From Cenococcum geophilum 1.58 (taxonomy: Eukaryota > Ascomycota > Dothideomycetes > Gloniales > Gloniaceae): a stretch of 64,000 bases of DNA. The notes under the pieces were generated by a model that ran no database searches, had not been told where the DNA came from, and saw only the letters and a program-made list of their open reading frames with translations. This document shows, one piece after another, positions 47,251-59,149 of the stretch; the first letter of the stretch is position 1, and every line of letters begins with the position of its first letter. The stretch is from NCBI GenBank assembly GCA_001692895.1, contig KV748220.1:1-64000 (forward strand), given 5' to 3'. Position numbers and translations under genes: made by a program.

Positions 47251-50200
47251 TAGAGTCAATATATATTAATTTAGTAGGGGCCGTAACCTAGTTATAGCCT
47301 ACGCTATAGGTATATAACCTTAGGAGACCGCAAGGGGAAGTAAGGGTAATAAAATAGCCTCTAAAACTATCTAGTCCATAACCGGCAATGGTTTAAAATG
47401 TACAACTAGGAGGATATATCTAAATTGCACCACGGCCCTAGCAGTAGGCTCCTCTACTACCGTTAAGCAGTAATAGGGGTAATAAAATAAATTACACCAA
47501 ATAGCTAAGATAGACGGAGTAAATGGCGGATATAATAACGATAGTTAAAGCATTACAACTAAAGCCAGTTAGGATAATAGATATACTAAAAGGAAACGTC
47601 CTAAGCCTAATAGTAATGGCGGATAAAATCTTATTAAAAACTATTAAAGTTACTGTTGGTAACTACCTTATATATATACCTAAAGTTATAAAGCTATTCT
47701 TTAAGTCTCTCCTACTACCCCTTATAGAGCCTTACTAATAGAAGTAGGAGGACGTTAAGGTATCCGTATTATTAGTATACCTAATATTCTATACTAATTA
47801 AGCCGGCTTAATAACTGCTAAAGTAGACCAGATTAAATAAGAAGTAGGATTTATCTAGTTTTAAAGGCGGTGCCTAAAGGTAGAAGCGTAGATAGGAAAC
47901 GAAAGGGCTAAATACTTAATTAACTTTAGAGCTGAGCTTAACCTTATTAAGGAAAGCGTAGCCCTATAATACGGCCTACTAATATTAAGTCTACCTTTAT
48001 AGTTATAAGGTAGGCGTCTAATGTCTATAAATAGAACTTAATTTAAGTTCATTAGGCTAGTATATATGGTCCCTATAGTAATAGGTAACGTCTTAATATC
48101 TATAACGTTTATTGCTATAGGGGAAATGTTATATAAGGTGATACTTGGTAAGCTATAGTTAGTAAGGGCTAGACTAGTAACAAAATAAACCGTAATAGGT
48201 TAGGTATCTTATATTATTTAATTAAAAGATAGTAGAGTCGAAACAAGGTTCTTAATATCCTATAAGGATACGATATTCTTTAAACTAGATAAAGGTATTA
48301 GTATAGAAAACAGTTTGGGAAATATATAGCTAGTATAACCACTAGGATTATATCTGGGGTTACTTATAACTCGGCGTATTAGGATAAAGAGAATATTAAG
48401 AATAAAGAGGAGGGAAATAAGGTGCGGCTCTAACACGGACGTATACCGTTTTAAATATCCGCTAGATAAAGCTATTAGTAGAGAGAGGAGCATAATATTA
48501 GATAGAGAAAGCTTAATAGTAAAACGTTAAAGGAAGTCTTAAAGAAACACTTAAGGAAGAATTAGAAGCTAGTATTTAAAGCAAAAGCTAAGTTCTTTAT
48601 ATATTAAATATTAAAGACAATAGATCTATTTATAATGTAAATAGAAAGCTACTAGAGTAAGGCCTAATTAAACGCTATAAATATAATAACTACGTATAAA
48701 TAAAAAGCAGATAAAGTCCACCTAGTTAATTTATTGGCACTAGATAGAATAGTTATAGGAGGCATAGTAAAATAGTAAGAGGTGGCCTTACGTTAATAGA
48801 AGGCGTTTATCTAAGGATTGCCTCTTAGACCGTATAATTATTTCCTTAAGCCGCGATATACTAAGCTGGCCCATAGTATATAACTAAAGCTAGAATAATT
48901 AGAGTATATAATTATAAGAGATATTTAGCTAAGAGAATGAGAGATCCTTAAGGCCATGTTATTTAACTAAGAAGAGGCTCTAGTATAGGAGTTCTCTAAG
49001 ATGGGTCGTGTTAGCAGAGACGTAACCCTACTACTAAAGATTAAAACCGTGCCGTATAAAGTATAGCAAGTACCGAACTTTCTAGTACCCAGGGCCCTAT
49101 AAGGAGAAGTAATAAATATATTACGAGAATAACTAGCTTAAGAGACTTTAGAATATTGCGAAAGCCTATATAGGAATCTATAGTTTCTTATAAGTAAAAA
49201 AAAAAACGCAATAAGTACCAACTAATTAACGCGGCGATAAATATTAACTAAGTAATTGTTAGGGACGCAAATCTGCCGCTATATACCAATGAATTTTCTA
49301 AGGAGTTTATGGGGTATAAGGTTATATCTCTAGTAGACTTCTTCTTTAGCTATAACTAATTGGAGCTAGATATAGAAAGCAGGAACCTAATAGCTTTTAT
49401 AATATCTCTGGGACTTTTATAATAAATAACAGTACCTATAAAAGGTATAAATTCTATAGCCTAGTTTGTGTAGACAATTACTAAGATCTTAGAACGGCAC
49501 ATCCTATACTATACCCTACTATTTCTAGATAACATTATAGTAAAAGGCCTATAGATAGTGTATAATGGGGAGGAGAGCCTTTTAGGCGTATATAGATATA
49601 TTTTGGAATATATTATATAGCTAGACGGAGTGCTTGCCAATTTAAAACGAGCTAGGTATATAATCTTAGGCGTAAAGTCTTATTTCTATAAAGATGAGAT
49701 TATAGTAGTTAGCTACCGCTATAATAGAAAAGGGCGATATCTAAAAGAGTTAAAGGTCGTAAAGATTATTTACTAAAAAGACTATAAAGATATTATATCA
49801 GCCCGAGCATTTCTAGGAGTTATTATATATTACTAAATATAGGTAGAAGACTTCGTAATTAAGGCAGAGCCAATCTTCTAACTGCCATAAGTGAATATTC
49901 TATTTGTATGGGGTATAGAGCAGATAGCCGCTATAAAGACTCTAAAGCATGCAGTCACTACTATACCTGCATTAGTTTAGCTAGATTATAGTAAAAAGGC
50001 TAGGCTAATTATTCTCGCCGTTAACGGATATAAGAATGGATGGGGGTGCGGCCTTATACAACTAGATATACAAAGTTATCGTCACCCGTATTAATATAAA
50101 AGCAGCATTTAGTCTTAGGCGGAGTAAAAATATAACTTAGGAAAGCTTAAATGTCGGGCGTTACTAGATGCGTTAAAGAAGTGTCGCGTATACCTATACG

Positions 50201-51960
50201 GCGTTTGCTTTATAGTAGAGATAGATATAAATACCCTAGTCACATAACTAAATTATACCGCTACTGATTTACCCAGAGCCTTAATAATAAGATAGCTAGC
50301 ATAGATTTAGCTATAGGACTTTAATATTAGATATATGCCGGGGAAGAAGAATAGCCTAGCTAATAGACTTTCGTAACAGCTACCTAATAAGCCGACTAAG
50401 GATATTAAAGAGTTTATTAACTGTAAACTAAGTGCCTTAGAATATATAGCTGCCCCTCTTAAAATAGAAGCGGGTTTACTACTAGAAGACTTATATTTAG
50501 AGAAATCTTAGGAGATTGCGAAGTGGCTAGTAACCTTATAACGTCCGGAAGAGATAAATACTAAGGAGTTTAAAAAGTTTAAATAATATACGCTAAAGTT
50601 CTTAGTGCGTAATTAATAGCTTTTTTATTAGTAGTTAAAAAATGTACTAATGCAAAGGGTAGTTAATAATAAGGACGCTTAGTAGGAGATTATTAAAAGC
50701 CTTTATAATTAAAGCGGATATTATAGATAAGAGGGAACGTATTAGAGGATCTTAAATTAATATTAGTAGCTAGGGCTATAGGATTAGATATTATAGTATG
50801 TTAAGTTATATCTGTAATGCTAAGAGCGACAGCTAGGATAGGAAGAAGAAGTAATTTACCCTATATAGGAGTCCACCTTATGGTAATAAGTAGTAGATAT
50901 TACGTTTATGCCTCTAAGCCGTCTTAAATTCTAGTATCTAGCTATTACCTAAGAATATATATCTAGATAAGTAGAAGCTCGCGCCCTTTAAAATAAGGAT
51001 GTAAAAAGTATAGTAAAGTTCCTCTATAAAGATGTTATCTACTAATAGGGAGTATTTAGACAACTCTCTATAGATAATAGAGAAAAGAATGCTAACATTA
51101 CCGCTGTGCTTGCAGAGCTCTATAATATTAAGAAGGTTATAGCTTCTACTTACTACGCTTAGGCGTAAGGCTTTATAGAGCAAGGCTATAAACCTATAAT
51201 AGACGCTTTGGCGAAGATAGATGGCTTATAGCTGGATAATCTTTATACCGTTTTATAGGCAGATAGAATAACTATTAAGCGGCCTATGGGAATAACGCCG
51301 GTAAGAGTTATATGCGGATATAAGCATGTCCTTCCTATTAAACTCTATATATCCACTTAGCAGATATTACCTTAGTAAATAGTCCGGACTACTATAGAGC
51401 TACTAGTACTTTATGTAAAGCAGTTTAACTAAAGAGACGTAGATATAAAAGAGGCTATTACGCGTATAAGATAACTAAGGGTAGCAAATAAGGAGTACTT
51501 TAATAATACCTACTATATTCGCCAGGACGGATTTAAGGTTAGAGATATAGTTATACTTTATAATACGCAGCTTAAGTAAGACTATTCTAGCAGTTATAAG
51601 TTAGATCTAAAATAGCTAGGCCCATTCCGCGTATATAAGAGTTACCCTTATAAAGGATAGTACTTAATTCAGGATCTTAACAGCACGCTATTCCGTAATT
51701 AAACTCTAGGGAATAGATTAAAGAAGTTCTATTAATAATAGATGTCTAAGGTCCGCTAGAAAGACTAGCTTAACTAGTTAGATAAAACTATATTATAAAA
51801 AATAACAGCAGAGCCAGAACCTAAGGAGGATATTATATAAAATCCACTAGTATTATAATGCCGTATAGTTTAAAAAGTACGCGTTTTGAAAAGATTGTTT
51901 AATAAAGCTAAGTATAAAATATTTAACTAGGGGATAGTTAAGTTCTAAGGTAGGGGAGGG
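47251..51960 (+). pseudogene. pol: pol of the nested Gypsy-like element
   Basis: Protease-like zone at about 47920-48000 (RAELNLIKESVALQYGL, from a D-x-GAEVNLI motif). Reverse transcriptase from about 49010: TLLLKIKTVPYKVQQVPNFL, then YKVISLVDFFFSYNQLELD and TKILERHILYYTLLFLDNII, where FLDN stands for F/Y-x-DD. RNase H zone: ARAFLGVIIYYQIQVEDF and a frame ending in MPGKKNSLANRLSQ at about 50330. The integrase C-terminal part shows KLDLKQLGPFRVYKSYPYKG (GPY/F-like) near 51600-51660, followed by LIQDLNSTLFRN. The frame then ends in a purine-rich GRGGD stretch at about 51950-51965. Heavily interrupted by TAG/TAA. Confidence 0.88.
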
Positions 51961-52539
51961 GATATAGATAACAGCCGTATAATCTATCCGTTTATTTACT
52001 ATATTTCCTAAAGCTCTTTCTATTATACTTTCTTATTTACTTTTTTTAATTATAGGAATTTAATATGTAGCGGTAGTAAGGTAAAAATAGAAGAATATTT
52101 ATGCATAACTATTTAGTATTATTTACTGCAAAGATATTAGTTCCGCTTACCGCCTTTACTAAGCTAATAGCAATTTTCTATCCTAGGGATAAAAAATTAT
52201 AATTAGTCTATTTAACAATTAAAGCCGGTAGAACTCTACACCGCTACTTAAATTTAGTAGACTATTTAAATTAGAAAACCTTATTTAAAACTTTACCTTT
52301 TTACCCTTAATAAACCTTAAATATAGTTATAATTAGTTAAAGTTATAAGTTAAACAGAATTAATAATAGTATATTTATTATATCTTTATCTAGTAGACCT
52401 CTAGTACTATATAAAGGAGCTAAGTAATAGATTAGTAACGTCTTTATAAAAGTTAAAGGCTTGGCAGTTAATTAGCGTAAGGTAATACTCCTCTAAATCT
52501 ATAACAAGATTCTGCTCTCTTAAGAAAACTACGCAGATA

Positions 52540-54709
52540 CAGTGTGTCCAAGAGCCAGCTACGCTGTCAGCTTCGCTGCCAAGAGGCTAATAATGTAAGC
52601 AGTCAGCGAGCTTATAGAGTTGTGACAGTCAGTCAGCTATAAAACTGCAGCTAGCTGGCAGCTCGCTGTCTTGGCGGTAAGATTTGGTAGTAAGTTAAAG
52701 CTTTTATTAGAAGTTAAGGATATTTAAATCTTTAGCTAAGATTTAGTTAAGCTTACTAGTAAATATAAATACTAAGTTATTAATAAGCAGTTACTATTAT
52801 GTAAAGCTCCTATATTACGAATATAGAAGCATAAAGTGTTCCTTTTTAAGATGGTCTTTTACGTAAAAAGAGGCTCTAGCTTAAAGACGACGTGCTTTAC
52901 TTATAATTTATGGCAATAATTATATTAATAGCTATTTAAAATTAAAGTATAACCTTATTATTAACTTTAAAAGTTATAGTAGTTATAAACGCTAGCTGTT
53001 TTAGATAGCTAGCTACATTTAAGCCTATATTAATTATATAATTATATAGGATATTACCATCTATTAAGCTGTAAGTCCTTTTACACACGCTCTACTAATA
53101 TTTAACTATCTTTAGATCTAGGACTATCTTATAAAGGCGCCTATATTACTAAGTAATTAGATTAAAACTATATTTAAATAACGACGTATTAATATTAAAG
53201 AACTCCCTCTTACCGTACTTAGTAAAATTAATCTTATCTATAATATCTAGATATCTATAAATAGAATATTATTACTTAGCATAGTAGCTTATTTTATTAA
53301 TAAAGGTAAAAAGCTTTAATTAGTACTTTTAGGCCTTTTATAACTATAAGGATTATACTTTACTAAGAATATATTAACGGCCCTAGTACTAGTAATTTAA
53401 AATTATTAATTTAAATATAAGCTTAGTCTCTTAATAGCTAATAATACTAGTAATAATAATAAGCTCTATAACTACCTTCTATAAAGCCTCTTAGTAGCTA
53501 AAAAGGAGTAGCTTAAGTGCGTTAGCTATATTATTAACCTTAAGCTTAAAGAAAGTCCATTAATATTAGCTATAATCTATTATAGGACGCGTTTACTAAT
53601 AAAAATTAGTAGTAACTAGAGTAGCTTATTAAAATCTTAAAGCCTTTTATATTAGCTACTAAGCGTATATAAGGTAATACTAATATTCCTAGCATTAACG
53701 GCTTATATAGCGCTTTATAGAAGTTAATTACTAATATAAAGCCTTAATAATAAATACAACTTCTTTTTTAAATTAGGCGTCAATATAGCCATTAAAAAGA
53801 TTAATTAATATATATAGTTCTTAGCTATAGATAGGAGTTTTACTTCCTATTTTAATTCGCCTTAAAGTATAATTAAAAACGTATTAAGCTTACTAGTAAG
53901 CTTAACCACTACTATAATATAGGCCTTAAGTCTATTACGATTAATTTTAATAATAGTAATAAGCGGAATATTATTATTTCCAATTCTCTTAACTAGTAGC
54001 TTAAAATTAGTTAAATTCTTTATCTAATAATTACTAGAATTACTTTTAATATATTCTCTATCCTTATAATAAACTCTATATATATAAACGAGCCTTTAAT
54101 TAAGATAAAAGAATTATTATTATTAAGCGTAATAGACTATTAGCCGATATAATTAAAGTAGATTAATATTAGGAGTAGCAGTTAATTAAAGGCCTTTTAT
54201 TAAGTAGTTTAATTAACTATATTAACTCTAGTAGAGCTTTAACTATACCTTAGTTAATAAGCTTAAATATTAATCTTATTAGCTATAAGCTAACTTTAGA
54301 GGTAAAAAGGCTAGCTTAGTGGGATATATTTAATAGAGCTTTATATTTAATTAAATCTAATATAGAAATAAAGCCTTTAGAGCCTTTACTACCAACTATT
54401 CTACCTATTTTTTTTTAAAGCTTTTATAGGTATATAGAATAAATTTAGCTATATTTAATTACTATAATAGATAGATTAAGGTTAAATTTTAATTAGGTTA
54501 AATTAATATTTATATATAAAGAGGTACTACTAAAATCCGCAATAAAATACTATAAAGTCTATACTACTTTCCTAATTAGGACAGCTAGCTGGCAGCTTCA
54601 CAGTCAGCGTACATTGTCCGACAGTCAGCGGGCAGCGAGCGATCCAATTGACGCAGTCAGTCAGCTATTTTTCTCAAGATCGCAGCTAAGCTGACTGTTG
54701 GACACACTG
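52540..54709 (+). mobile_element. hAT DNA transposon
   Basis: Flanked by the perfect 8-bp duplication CGCAGATA (52532-52539, 54710-54717). Terminal inverted repeats are CAGTGTGTCCAA / TTGGACACACTG. Several CAGTCAGC / GCTGAC and AGCTGGC subterminal motifs lie within about 150 bp of each end, as expected for transposase binding in this superfamily. The end regions keep CA/TG, while the 1.8-kb core is strongly RIP-damaged. Confidence 0.95.
52790..54510 (+). pseudogene. hAT transposase pseudogene
   Basis: Reading through stops on the plus strand, about 53405-53530 gives LLIANNTSNNNKLYNYLLQS followed by KCVSYIINLKLK. This matches the hAT core DNASNND and the R/K-C-x-x-H-x-x-N-L block (catalytic Asp changed to Asn, His to Tyr). 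Just upstream LQGLHSSKNISTALVLVI fits the same family region. The C-terminal dimerisation segment is not clearly seen. Many TAA/TAG codons; start and end approximate. Confidence 0.82.
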
Positions 54710-57467
54710 CGCAGATACTACTAGTGTAGTAGTTAATTTCGTTAACTAGGATAATGGGCTATAAGTATCTCTAGGAAGGGATATATTCTTATTAATCTTT
54801 AAGGACATCTCTAACGTTAGTAAAATAGTAAAAGATTAAAGAAATTAGTATAATAAAGCTAGAGAAACCATCCGAAAGTCCTAAGAATAAGGTGTTTTTA
54901 ATAGTCTACTTAAACACGCGGTCTTCTATTACTTCCTTTTTACCGTCTAAAAGCTTACCATCTACCCACTTTATAAAGTAACGGCATAAGTTAATAAGGC
55001 CCTAATTAATAGGCTTAAACATTTAGGACGCGGCATTAAGAACACTACTTAACTATAGCTAACTAATTTCGCGCTCGCGCCGAAGATGCTAGGAAGGGTA
55101 ATATTAGACTAGGTGGTAAATAAGTATAGCTTAGGAAGACACTTAGCTAGCTTCCTTATTCTAAATAAAAACCTACCGCTAAGAAGTAGGAGAGTAACTA
55201 CTATAGGATTAGAGGTTACTAATATTAGAATTAGATAAGTAGGAGAGAGCTTAGCTCTTATACTGTAAATATATTTATAATATACTTCTAATATAATGAA
55301 TCCTTTAGCCTTTTAGCCATTAACACCTATTTAAGGAGGAGGCGTTAGCATTATACCAAGTCCGTCCTAATAAGGATTATCTATATTAGTTAACTCGCCC
55401 TTATTATCTATAAATAAGAGCATTCTCGTAGCTAAAACGCCTGTTGGCTCGCCCTTACAGCTACCAGTATCTTTATTAAAAAGGAATCTAAGAAAAGGGC
55501 TAATAATTGCTTACCTAGAAGTAGGAGGGCTAGGAGTAGAATTAATATTTAATAAGAACGTTATTAAGCCGGGAGATAATAAGGAGTATATTAAGGAGGC
55601 CGTAGATACTATAGCGATACTCTGCGTAAAATAAGGGTATAACTATAAGGATAATATACCCGCTTATCTTAAGGCGTCCCTAAACTAAACTACTAAAATT
55701 AAACCAACTAAGGTTATAAAGCTCTTATATAGTTAGTATAAGATAGCTAGTTCTAATCTAGAGATATATAAGGTCTGCTAGATATATATATATAAGCTAT
55801 AGGAGGATGTATAGGTTTAGCAATAAAGGGTTTAAACTATGCCGCACTGTATTATAGACTCTGTTTAATATATTACGCTTATAACTACCTTAGCACTATA
55901 AAGACCGATCCTACTACGTACTCTTAGTTTAGAAAGGCTTATAGACCTTTAGTTCCGTCTAATTCCTTAGAACTATATAAGTTTATTTATAACTTAGCGC
56001 TAAGGTTTTTATATAATAGAGAGGCTTTACTTAATTAGATGATATTACTAGAAGACCAAGAAGTATAACAGCGAGAAAGATCTATAATTTCGAACGTATT
56101 TAGATAGTGGTGGGATTTTAGTATCTTAGCGATAATTAATAAGGAAATGTGTATATACCGCTACTATTAGCGTCTAATTAATAGGCGGCCAAACTATGGC
56201 TAGTTAAGAACAATAGTTTACGGTCTTTACTAATAGGTAATAAGATAAGACCCTTAGTATTATTATCTCTATTACGCTCTTAGACCTAATAGCTAGTAGC
56301 AACTTATTTCCTACCCTTATTATATAAAATTTGCGGTTAAAGGAGACTCTATAGCTTTCCGTTACATTAACGTTAATATTCCCTCGCTCTTTAAAAGTAG
56401 ATATAGTGCTAATATAATTTAAGGGAGCGTTTCTCTAAATAATAAGACTAAGGATAATTATATAATTATCCTACCCGGTATATATTACTACCTAAAATTA
56501 TAGTAGGAGGATCTTAAGGCGCGAGGATTAACTAAGGGCAACGGATTTATTTATAAGATCTCTAACTAAGACTGGACTACTAAAGACGTAGAAAAGTATA
56601 CAACCAACTAGGTAGCTTAGCTATATAAGAAAGGAGATATACGTATAACTATACCTTACCTTCCTTATAGAGCGAAAGGACCTTTAACTAGAACCTGGCA
56701 AATAATGCTACTATAGTTTATTAGTATTTAGGACAATTATAATAACCTTAAGGTTACTAAAGGAGGTACTTAGGCAGAGTTGGTAGATATGCACTAAGAC
56801 TTAAAAGCGCCGCCCTATACACCATCTAGACATGCCAATCTCTACAGCGCGATTCTATATCGCTTCCCTGTAGTAGTTAAGCTTATAGCTGCCAGCGCTC
56901 TATCCAACGCCCTTCTTAGTAAATGACAATAGGATTCTCTAGTGGTAATTTAAGATCGCAACCTTTTTCTTAATGGTAATAGGAATGAAGTTAGGAAATA
57001 GATACATTCCTACTATTTTAGGGCCGTTAAGAATTATAAAGATATATTTAAGCTAATACGTGCGACTAAAATGGAGCGCTTTAATAGCCGCTTATACTTC
57101 TACTGCGTTAACAATAGAATTGATCCTTTAACTATTACGGTAGATCTAAGTAAAGTACCCCTAATTATTATAGAAGGATAGAGTTATATAGAGTTGCCTA
57201 AAGAGTTATGGGATAGAATTAAGTAAATAGAAGGACGCGAAAGAGCTATATTATCTAAGAGCCGCCAGTCTAATATATCTTATACTGCCTAGCTAGGCGG
57301 ATAAGAATAGTCTTATTTAACTAGAACGGAGTCTCCTCGTTTACTATCTCGGGTTTATAGTAAAGGTAAGGAACGCATGCGATTACCTACTACGCCTTCG
57401 TTTTAAATATAAGGAGTTTTAGAGTTTCGGAAGTCATTAGGGGACGACAACTTAGGTGGGGGAGGTA

Positions 57468-57746
57468 TATAGTAGTGTAATTTAGCCCCCTAGATTTAAT
57501 ATTTAGATTAGGCGTAGCTTTAGGAGAGCCTAGGCCTTCTATAAGTTATATAGATTGGTTTAAAGCCCTTAAAGTCTTTAATAACTTAGGCGACACTAAC
57601 AGACACACAATTTTCCTTTAATATACTCTTTTCTTTCTCTTCTTACTACTTAATTCTAACTAATAGTGACTAACTAATAGACTAACCGACCGATTAACAG
57701 ACAGCACTAAGACTTTCTTATCTTAGAGAGGTTGTACCCTTTTACA
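57468..57746 (+). repeat. 3' LTR of the nested Gypsy-like element
   Basis: 279 bp, starts TATAGTAGTGTAATTTAGCC and ends CCCTTTTACA. It is followed by CTATT and the resumed Copia frame. Confidence 0.92.
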
Positions 57747-58202
57747 CTATTATTATAAATCGGCTTTATAATTGTACTTACGGACCGTAATTAAGATATA
57801 AATATATTGTACTAGTCCTTAATTAAGTGTAAATAAGTAACCTAAAGTATACTAGCTTCTAAACTATATGCACTAGCCTATAGCTTTAATATAGTAGCCG
57901 CAATTAAATTAACAGTTTAGAAGATTCTATAGTTGGAGTAGTTACCCCTAGTCTTATATACTGATTTAAAGTCCCTTTATAACTACCTAGTTAAACTAGG
58001 TATAACATAAGAGAAGAGGCTTATGGTCAACCTAATGTGCTTATATTAGGCCTATAAACGACGTAAGATTATAAAGGTTAAATAAATTAGCGGTGGAAAT
58101 AACTTAGTAGACGCTATAACTAAGGCAAAGCCGTATTAAGCCCTTAAAACCCTAATTAATATAAATAAGCTTAACCTAAAAGTTATAAAATGGGTATAAT
58201 GG
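57747..58202 (+). pseudogene. Copia RNase H, 3' part
   Basis: Directly after the nested element the frame resumes IGFIIVLTDRN. It continues with SKLYALAYSFN, KILQLEQLPLVLYTDSKSLY (RNase H Asp in TDS) and NLVDAITKAKP, ending near 58200. Joined to 44588 it restores the usual Copia C-terminus, which shows that the 13-kb element is an insertion. Confidence 0.9.
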
Positions 58203-58676
58203 GACTAACGGAGTACCTATAGTACGCCTACAGCCTATTAGAAGGCCGTACGGCTTATTATACGGCCTATTCTATAGACTGTAAGCTATTAGGTAGAAAA
58301 CGGTAGAAAGCTACGGTGGAAGTTAGTAGACTTATATAACCTGCCAAATTCTGCTATATTCTGCTAGGGTAGTTAAACTAACTAATTATGATTTTCTATC
58401 CCCAGGATGGAAAATTGCTATTAGCTTACTTAGCACTGGCGCCTTAACGGCCCTTAAGATCTGACTTACAGCTCGTCTACGGCCCGTTAAAAGGCTGTAC
58501 AGTTTATTTTACGGACCGTAAGTAGGACTTACGGCTAGCTTGGGGTACTATTTGGAAGGTAGCCTAAAAGGCACCCTAGGAGGGATTTCCTATATATTTT
58601 CTTATGTGTTTTATGGTTCTATTAAGGCAATTACAGAGGCTATATATAAGTAGTTTTATTTTCTAAGTACCGCTAG
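58203..58676. other. Copia 3' non-coding region
   Basis: Between the pol stop and the 3' LTR. It contains CTGCTATATTCTGC-type words (58341-58370) and a segment at about 58385-58440 that recurs inverted at about 52155-52205. A GGCCGTACGG / TACGGCC foldback lies near 58243-58266. Confidence 0.6.
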
Positions 58677-58891
58677 TGTATAATTATAGCACCTAGTATA
58701 TAAACGCGTATTTACGCGTTTATACACTAACTACCTACGTGCTAACTAATTAGGGGGGAGGCGCGTCAGTATATAGACTATGTAGTCTACCTTAATAGAA
58801 TCGACAGTTACTACCATCTAAATGAGTATACAATACTATACGTATTTCGTGCCCCTGGATATAACTCGCCTTATATTATTAAGTTAATACA
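58677..58891 (+). repeat. 3' LTR of the Copia element
   Basis: 215 bp, begins TGTATAATTATAGCACC and ends TTAATACA; partner of the LTR at 39543-39757. Confidence 0.93.
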
Positions 58892-59149
58892 AATAATTAC
58901 CTCCTTACGCCCTTAACCCTTACGATTAATTACGTAACGTCTTATAGACTCCTTAAATACATACGCTCTATAGCTACTACCCCCGTTTTACAATATTACG
59001 TTACGCCTTTTTACTACTAACGCTTAGCGTATAACTAATTCTACGTCTTTATAATATTATAGGAGCTACTAAAAGCAGTGTATCTATAAATTACCTTACT
59101 TTATACTTCTAAGGAACCTATAATAGTAAGATAATATTCCTTACTAGCT

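Larger units (their letters stand above)
52080..57465 (+). pseudogene. Extra long frame between pol and 3' LTR, split by the hAT element
   Basis: Outside the hAT insert, a plus-strand frame can be followed through stops from about 54720 to 57465 and probably also at 52080-52530. It is strikingly protein-like near the 3' end: ARGLTKGNGFIYKI (about 56520), WTTKDVEKYTTNQVAQLYKK, TQAELVDMHQDLKAPPYTPS (about 56770), RATKMERFNSRLYFYCVNN (about 57060) and YIELPKELWDRIKQIEGRER (about 57190). The reading ends directly before the purine tract of the 3' LTR. I recognise no family. It may be a third gene of this element or DNA captured by it; a separate older element fused here is possible too. Confidence 0.55.
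44589..57746 (+). mobile_element. Oversized Ty3/Gypsy-like LTR element nested in Copia
   Basis: LTRs of 279 bp each (44589-44867, 57468-57746), flanked by CTATT (44585-44589, overlapping the first LTR base, and 57747-57751), so a 4- or 5-bp target duplication. A purine tract AGGTGGGGGAGG precedes the 3' LTR, confirming plus orientation. Inside are gag (about 45250-47250), protease, reverse transcriptase, RNase H, integrase (to about 51830) and a further long decayed frame. Two later insertions (solo LTR 45916-46285, hAT 52540-54709) are nested in it. Without them it is about 10.6 kb, large for a fungal Gypsy element. Confidence 0.92.
39543..58891 (+). mobile_element. Ty1/Copia retrotransposon split by a 13-kb nested element
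   Basis: Two 215-bp LTRs (39543-39757, 58677-58891) with TGTAT...ATACA ends enclose gag, integrase, reverse transcriptase and RNase H in the Ty1/Copia order on the plus strand. The RNase H region is interrupted at 44585-44589 and resumes at 57747. Without the insert the element is about 6.2 kb, normal for Copia. No convincing outer target duplication was found (ATTAC on the left, AATAA on the right). Ambiguous bases at 42511 and 42517. Confidence 0.92.

Noticed and set aside
39543-58891. Two independent solo LTRs in place of one Copia element
   Set aside because: Gag-pol of matching order and orientation lies between them, and the frame resumes after the nested insert up to the 3' LTR.
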